In this document: in pieces, positions 62,031 through 64,000 of the stretch
Numbering within the stretch: position 1 is the stretch's first letter
Layout of the letters: every line of letters begins with the position of its first letter
Origin: Verrucomicrobiaceae bacterium
Lineage (GTDB): Bacteria > Verrucomicrobiota > Verrucomicrobiia > Verrucomicrobiales > Verrucomicrobiaceae
Reading direction: 5' to 3'
Length of the DNA stretch: 64,000 bases
NCBI GenBank assembly: GCA_027486585.1
Contig: JAIXOU010000106.1
Span: 1 to 64,000, forward strand
Notes under the pieces: generated by a model
Told to the model about the DNA's origin: nothing
Databases searched by the model: none
What the model saw: only the letters and a program-made list of their open reading frames with translations
Position numbers and translations under genes: made by a program

Positions 62031-63932
62031 ATGTCAGAACACAAATCGTCAAACAGTTGGTCCCTTGCCTTAGTGGCATTGGGAGTGGTTTTCGGAGACA
62101 TCGGCACGAGCCCGCTTTACGCGCTCAAAGAATGCCTCCATCACGCTAAACCTACACCCGGAGATCCGCTTGGCGTGCTAGGGCCGCTCTCGCTGATGTT
62201 CTGGTCGCTGATCGTCATGGTCTGCTTCAAGTACCTTGGCTTCATCACTCGCGCGACCAATCAAGGAGAGGGCGGTATGTTTGCGCTGCTCACCCTTTTC
62301 CGCTCGGCTAAGCGCAGCTTCAAACCGCAGACCACGGGTGCCATCGTGCTCATTGGTATCTTTGGAGCTTGCCTGCTCTATGGCGACGGCATGATCACAC
62401 CTGCCATCTCGGTTCTTTCAGCCGTCGAAGGCCTGGCTCTTCTAGACGCTAAGCTCGGCACCGATCTAGCTCATTACGTGGTGCCTATTTCGGCTTTCAT
62501 CATTCTAGGACTGTTCTTGGTTCAACGTCATGGCACAGCCACCATTGGCAAAGCCTTTGGTCCGATCATGGTGCTTTGGTTTCTCACCTTGGCCGTTCTC
62601 GGGATAATCAATATTAGCAGCTATCCTGGCGTTTTCTCAGCTCTGTCACCACATCATGGCATCAACTTTCTCATGCATCATGGACATGAGAGCTTCGTGC
62701 TCATGGGGCTCGTCCTTTTAGCTGTGACGGGTTGTGAAGCGATGTATGCCGACATTGGGCACTTTGGCCGTCCGCCACTTGTGCGCAGTTGGTATGTGAT
62801 CGTGCTTCCCGCATTGATGCTAAACTACCTCGGTCAAGGCGCACTGGTCTTATCTGATGTGAATGCCTCCCTTCAGCCCGGCTATCACCACTTCTTCAGT
62901 CTCGTGCCTCAGGTCGCGCTGATTCCTGTGATCTTGCTGGCTACAGCGGCTACGATCATCGCCTCTCAGGCCATGATAACTGGCGTTTATTCACTGACCC
63001 AGCAGGCGGTACAGCTCGGCTATTTGCCCCGTCTCAAAATCATCCACACCAATCCAGATGTGCGCGGTCAAATCTACATGCCGCAGGTTAATTACCTGCT
63101 CATGGTCTGCTGCTTAGCTCTGGTCTTCCATTTCAAATCTTCTACCAATCTCGCTGCCGCCTACGGCCTCTCAGTTGCCTTAGACATGACCTTTACCAGC
63201 CTGCTCTTCTTCCTGGTCGCACGAGAAGTCTGGCAATGGCCTCTTTGGAAAGCAGGCATCCCTGTCATCATCTTCCTGATCCCAGAAATTGGCTACGTGT
63301 CTGGCAGCCTGCTGAAATTCATGGCAGGAGCTTGGTTCCCCCTCGTCATTGGTCTGACGATCTGGATCATCATGAAAACCTGGACCGACGGTCGTGCCAT
63401 CCTTTTCCAAGCCATGCAGCGGGGTAGATTACCGGTGCAGTTCCTCGTCGATGAAATCGGCAAAGACCGCATCATCCGTGTCCCTGGAGCCGCCGTCTTT
63501 ATGTCGGCCAGTGCCGATGGGCTTCCATTAGCCCTGCTGCATCATTTAAAGCACAACAAAGCTCTGCATAAGCAAGTGATCCTGCTGACCGTCCGCTTTG
63601 AAGACTCCCCTTATGTCTGTGATGAAACTCGTCATACGGTCGAGCAGCATTGTGATGAATTCTATCGGGTCGTCTTGCGTTACGGTTTTGCCGAGTCTCC
63701 TCAAGTTTTTGACGACCTCGTCCAAGCCATGGAAGAAAAAACCAAGCTCAAAAAGAATGGCATCACTTTCTACCAGAGCCGCGAAGTGCTGCTCACCAAC
63801 GGCCCTGGCAAAATGGCGCTCTGGCGGAAAAAACTCTTTGTCATGCTTTCCCGTCTGTCTCGGCCTGCCACAGGCTACTTCGATCTGCCGCCACGACAGG
63901 TCTGTGAGCTGGGAATTCAATTGGAGGTGTAG
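62031..63932 (+). CDS. kup: Kup-type potassium uptake transporter
   Basis: A 633-residue membrane protein with about twelve helices (to about residue 450) and a cytoplasmic C-terminal domain. It carries the family start ALGVVFGDIGTSPLYALKE (residues 15-33) and the TNQGEGGMFALL and GDGMITPAISVLSAVEG segments of the KUP/HAK/KT family. It imports K+ with H+. A 128-base leader precedes it: it contains two possible hairpins (GCAAA/TTTGC near 61955 and CCCTG/CAGGG near 61987) and a GGAG before the ATG. No terminator was seen after it. Confidence 0.94.
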   Translation: MSEHKSSNSWSLALVALGVVFGDIGTSPLYALKECLHHAKPTPGDPLGVLGPLSLMFWSLIVMVCFKYLGFITRATNQGEGGMFALLTLFRSAKRSFKPQTTGAIVLIGIFGACLLYGDGMITPAISVLSAVEGLALLDAKLGTDLAHYVVPISAFIILGLFLVQRHGTATIGKAFGPIMVLWFLTLAVLGIINISSYPGVFSALSPHHGINFLMHHGHESFVLMGLVLLAVTGCEAMYADIGHFGRPPLVRSWYVIVLPALMLNYLGQGALVLSDVNASLQPGYHHFFSLVPQVALIPVILLATAATIIASQAMITGVYSLTQQAVQLGYLPRLKIIHTNPDVRGQIYMPQVNYLLMVCCLALVFHFKSSTNLAAAYGLSVALDMTFTSLLFFLVAREVWQWPLWKAGIPVIIFLIPEIGYVSGSLLKFMAGAWFPLVIGLTIWIIMKTWTDGRAILFQAMQRGRLPVQFLVDEIGKDRIIRVPGAAVFMSASADGLPLALLHHLKHNKALHKQVILLTVRFEDSPYVCDETRHTVEQHCDEFYRVVLRYGFAESPQVFDDLVQAMEEKTKLKKNGITFYQSREVLLTNGPGKMALWRKKLFVMLSRLSRPATGYFDLPPRQVCELGIQLEV

Positions 63933-64000
63933 TCCTCAAAATAGCTAGAAATGGCCTAAAGTGGGTTAAAAGCAGGTCGAAAGTCTGAAAATAGTCATAT

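Overview
The window looks like chromosomal DNA of a free-living Gram-negative bacterium of the Verrucomicrobiota, most likely near the Verrucomicrobiales. This is inferred from the gene set: a PEP-CTERM protein, an alternative complex III (act) operon, outer-membrane biogenesis genes (bamA-skp-lpxD), very large secreted multidomain proteins, prepilin-like proteins and a cytoplasmic NtrC-type two-component system. The assignment rests on gene content, not on a phylogeny. No rRNA, CRISPR array, phage or transposase was seen. Most genes are housekeeping or envelope genes on the core chromosome. The one clear sign of acquired DNA is a small toxin-antitoxin unit between 58.2 and 58.9 kb.

Layout. 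0-4.6 kb (+): a PEP-CTERM protein, then an alkaline-phosphatase-superfamily/TPR/sulfotransferase fusion overlapping an APS-kinase gene, which together form a likely sulfation module. 4.6-10.7 kb (-): a run with a TolQ/MotA-like channel carrying a zinc ribbon, two different ExbD/MotB-like partners, a prepilin-like protein and an ABC-2 exporter. 10.9-16.0 kb (+): an orphan exported protein, then bamA, skp and lpxD. 16.0-22.2 kb (-): actA-actB-actC-actD of alternative complex III, with a CRP-type palindrome just upstream of actA and a terminator straight after actD. 22.4-35.4 kb (-): one 4,319-residue secreted protein with a metalloprotease domain, Calx-beta, LamG, cadherin-like and Kelch domains. 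36-40.8 kb (-): an exopolysaccharide export cluster (Wza-like protein, BY-kinase, outer-membrane beta-barrel, small exported protein), then tRNA-Gly. 41.3-42.2 kb (+): a primary-like sigma-70 factor. 42.2-47.5 kb (-): mobA, a 2-hydroxyacid dehydrogenase, a sigma-54 response regulator with its PAS kinase, and a TIM-barrel-like exported protein. 47.5-52.3 kb (+): comF, accD, a YebC-family gene and rho. 52.3-56.5 kb (-): a large secreted CAP-domain protein. 56.6-63.9 kb (+): fhs, the TA remnant, a MurU/AmgK-type cell-wall recycling pair, an RlmM-like methyltransferase and kup.

How the parts connect. BamA, Skp and LpxD build the outer membrane. The exopolysaccharide cluster has a polymerisation kinase, an export protein and a barrel. 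The two giant secreted proteins share a C-terminal module of several hundred residues that ends in a similar motif, which suggests a common surface-sorting or anchoring route. The APS kinase can supply PAPS to the fused sulfotransferase. The MurU/AmgK pair returns muropeptide sugar to UDP-MurNAc.

The observations most worth following are the CRP-like site on the act operon, the three-part motor cluster, the shared C-terminal module, the sulfotransferase fusion, and the 20-bp direct repeat that brackets the broken toxin-antitoxin unit and duplicates the end of fhs.
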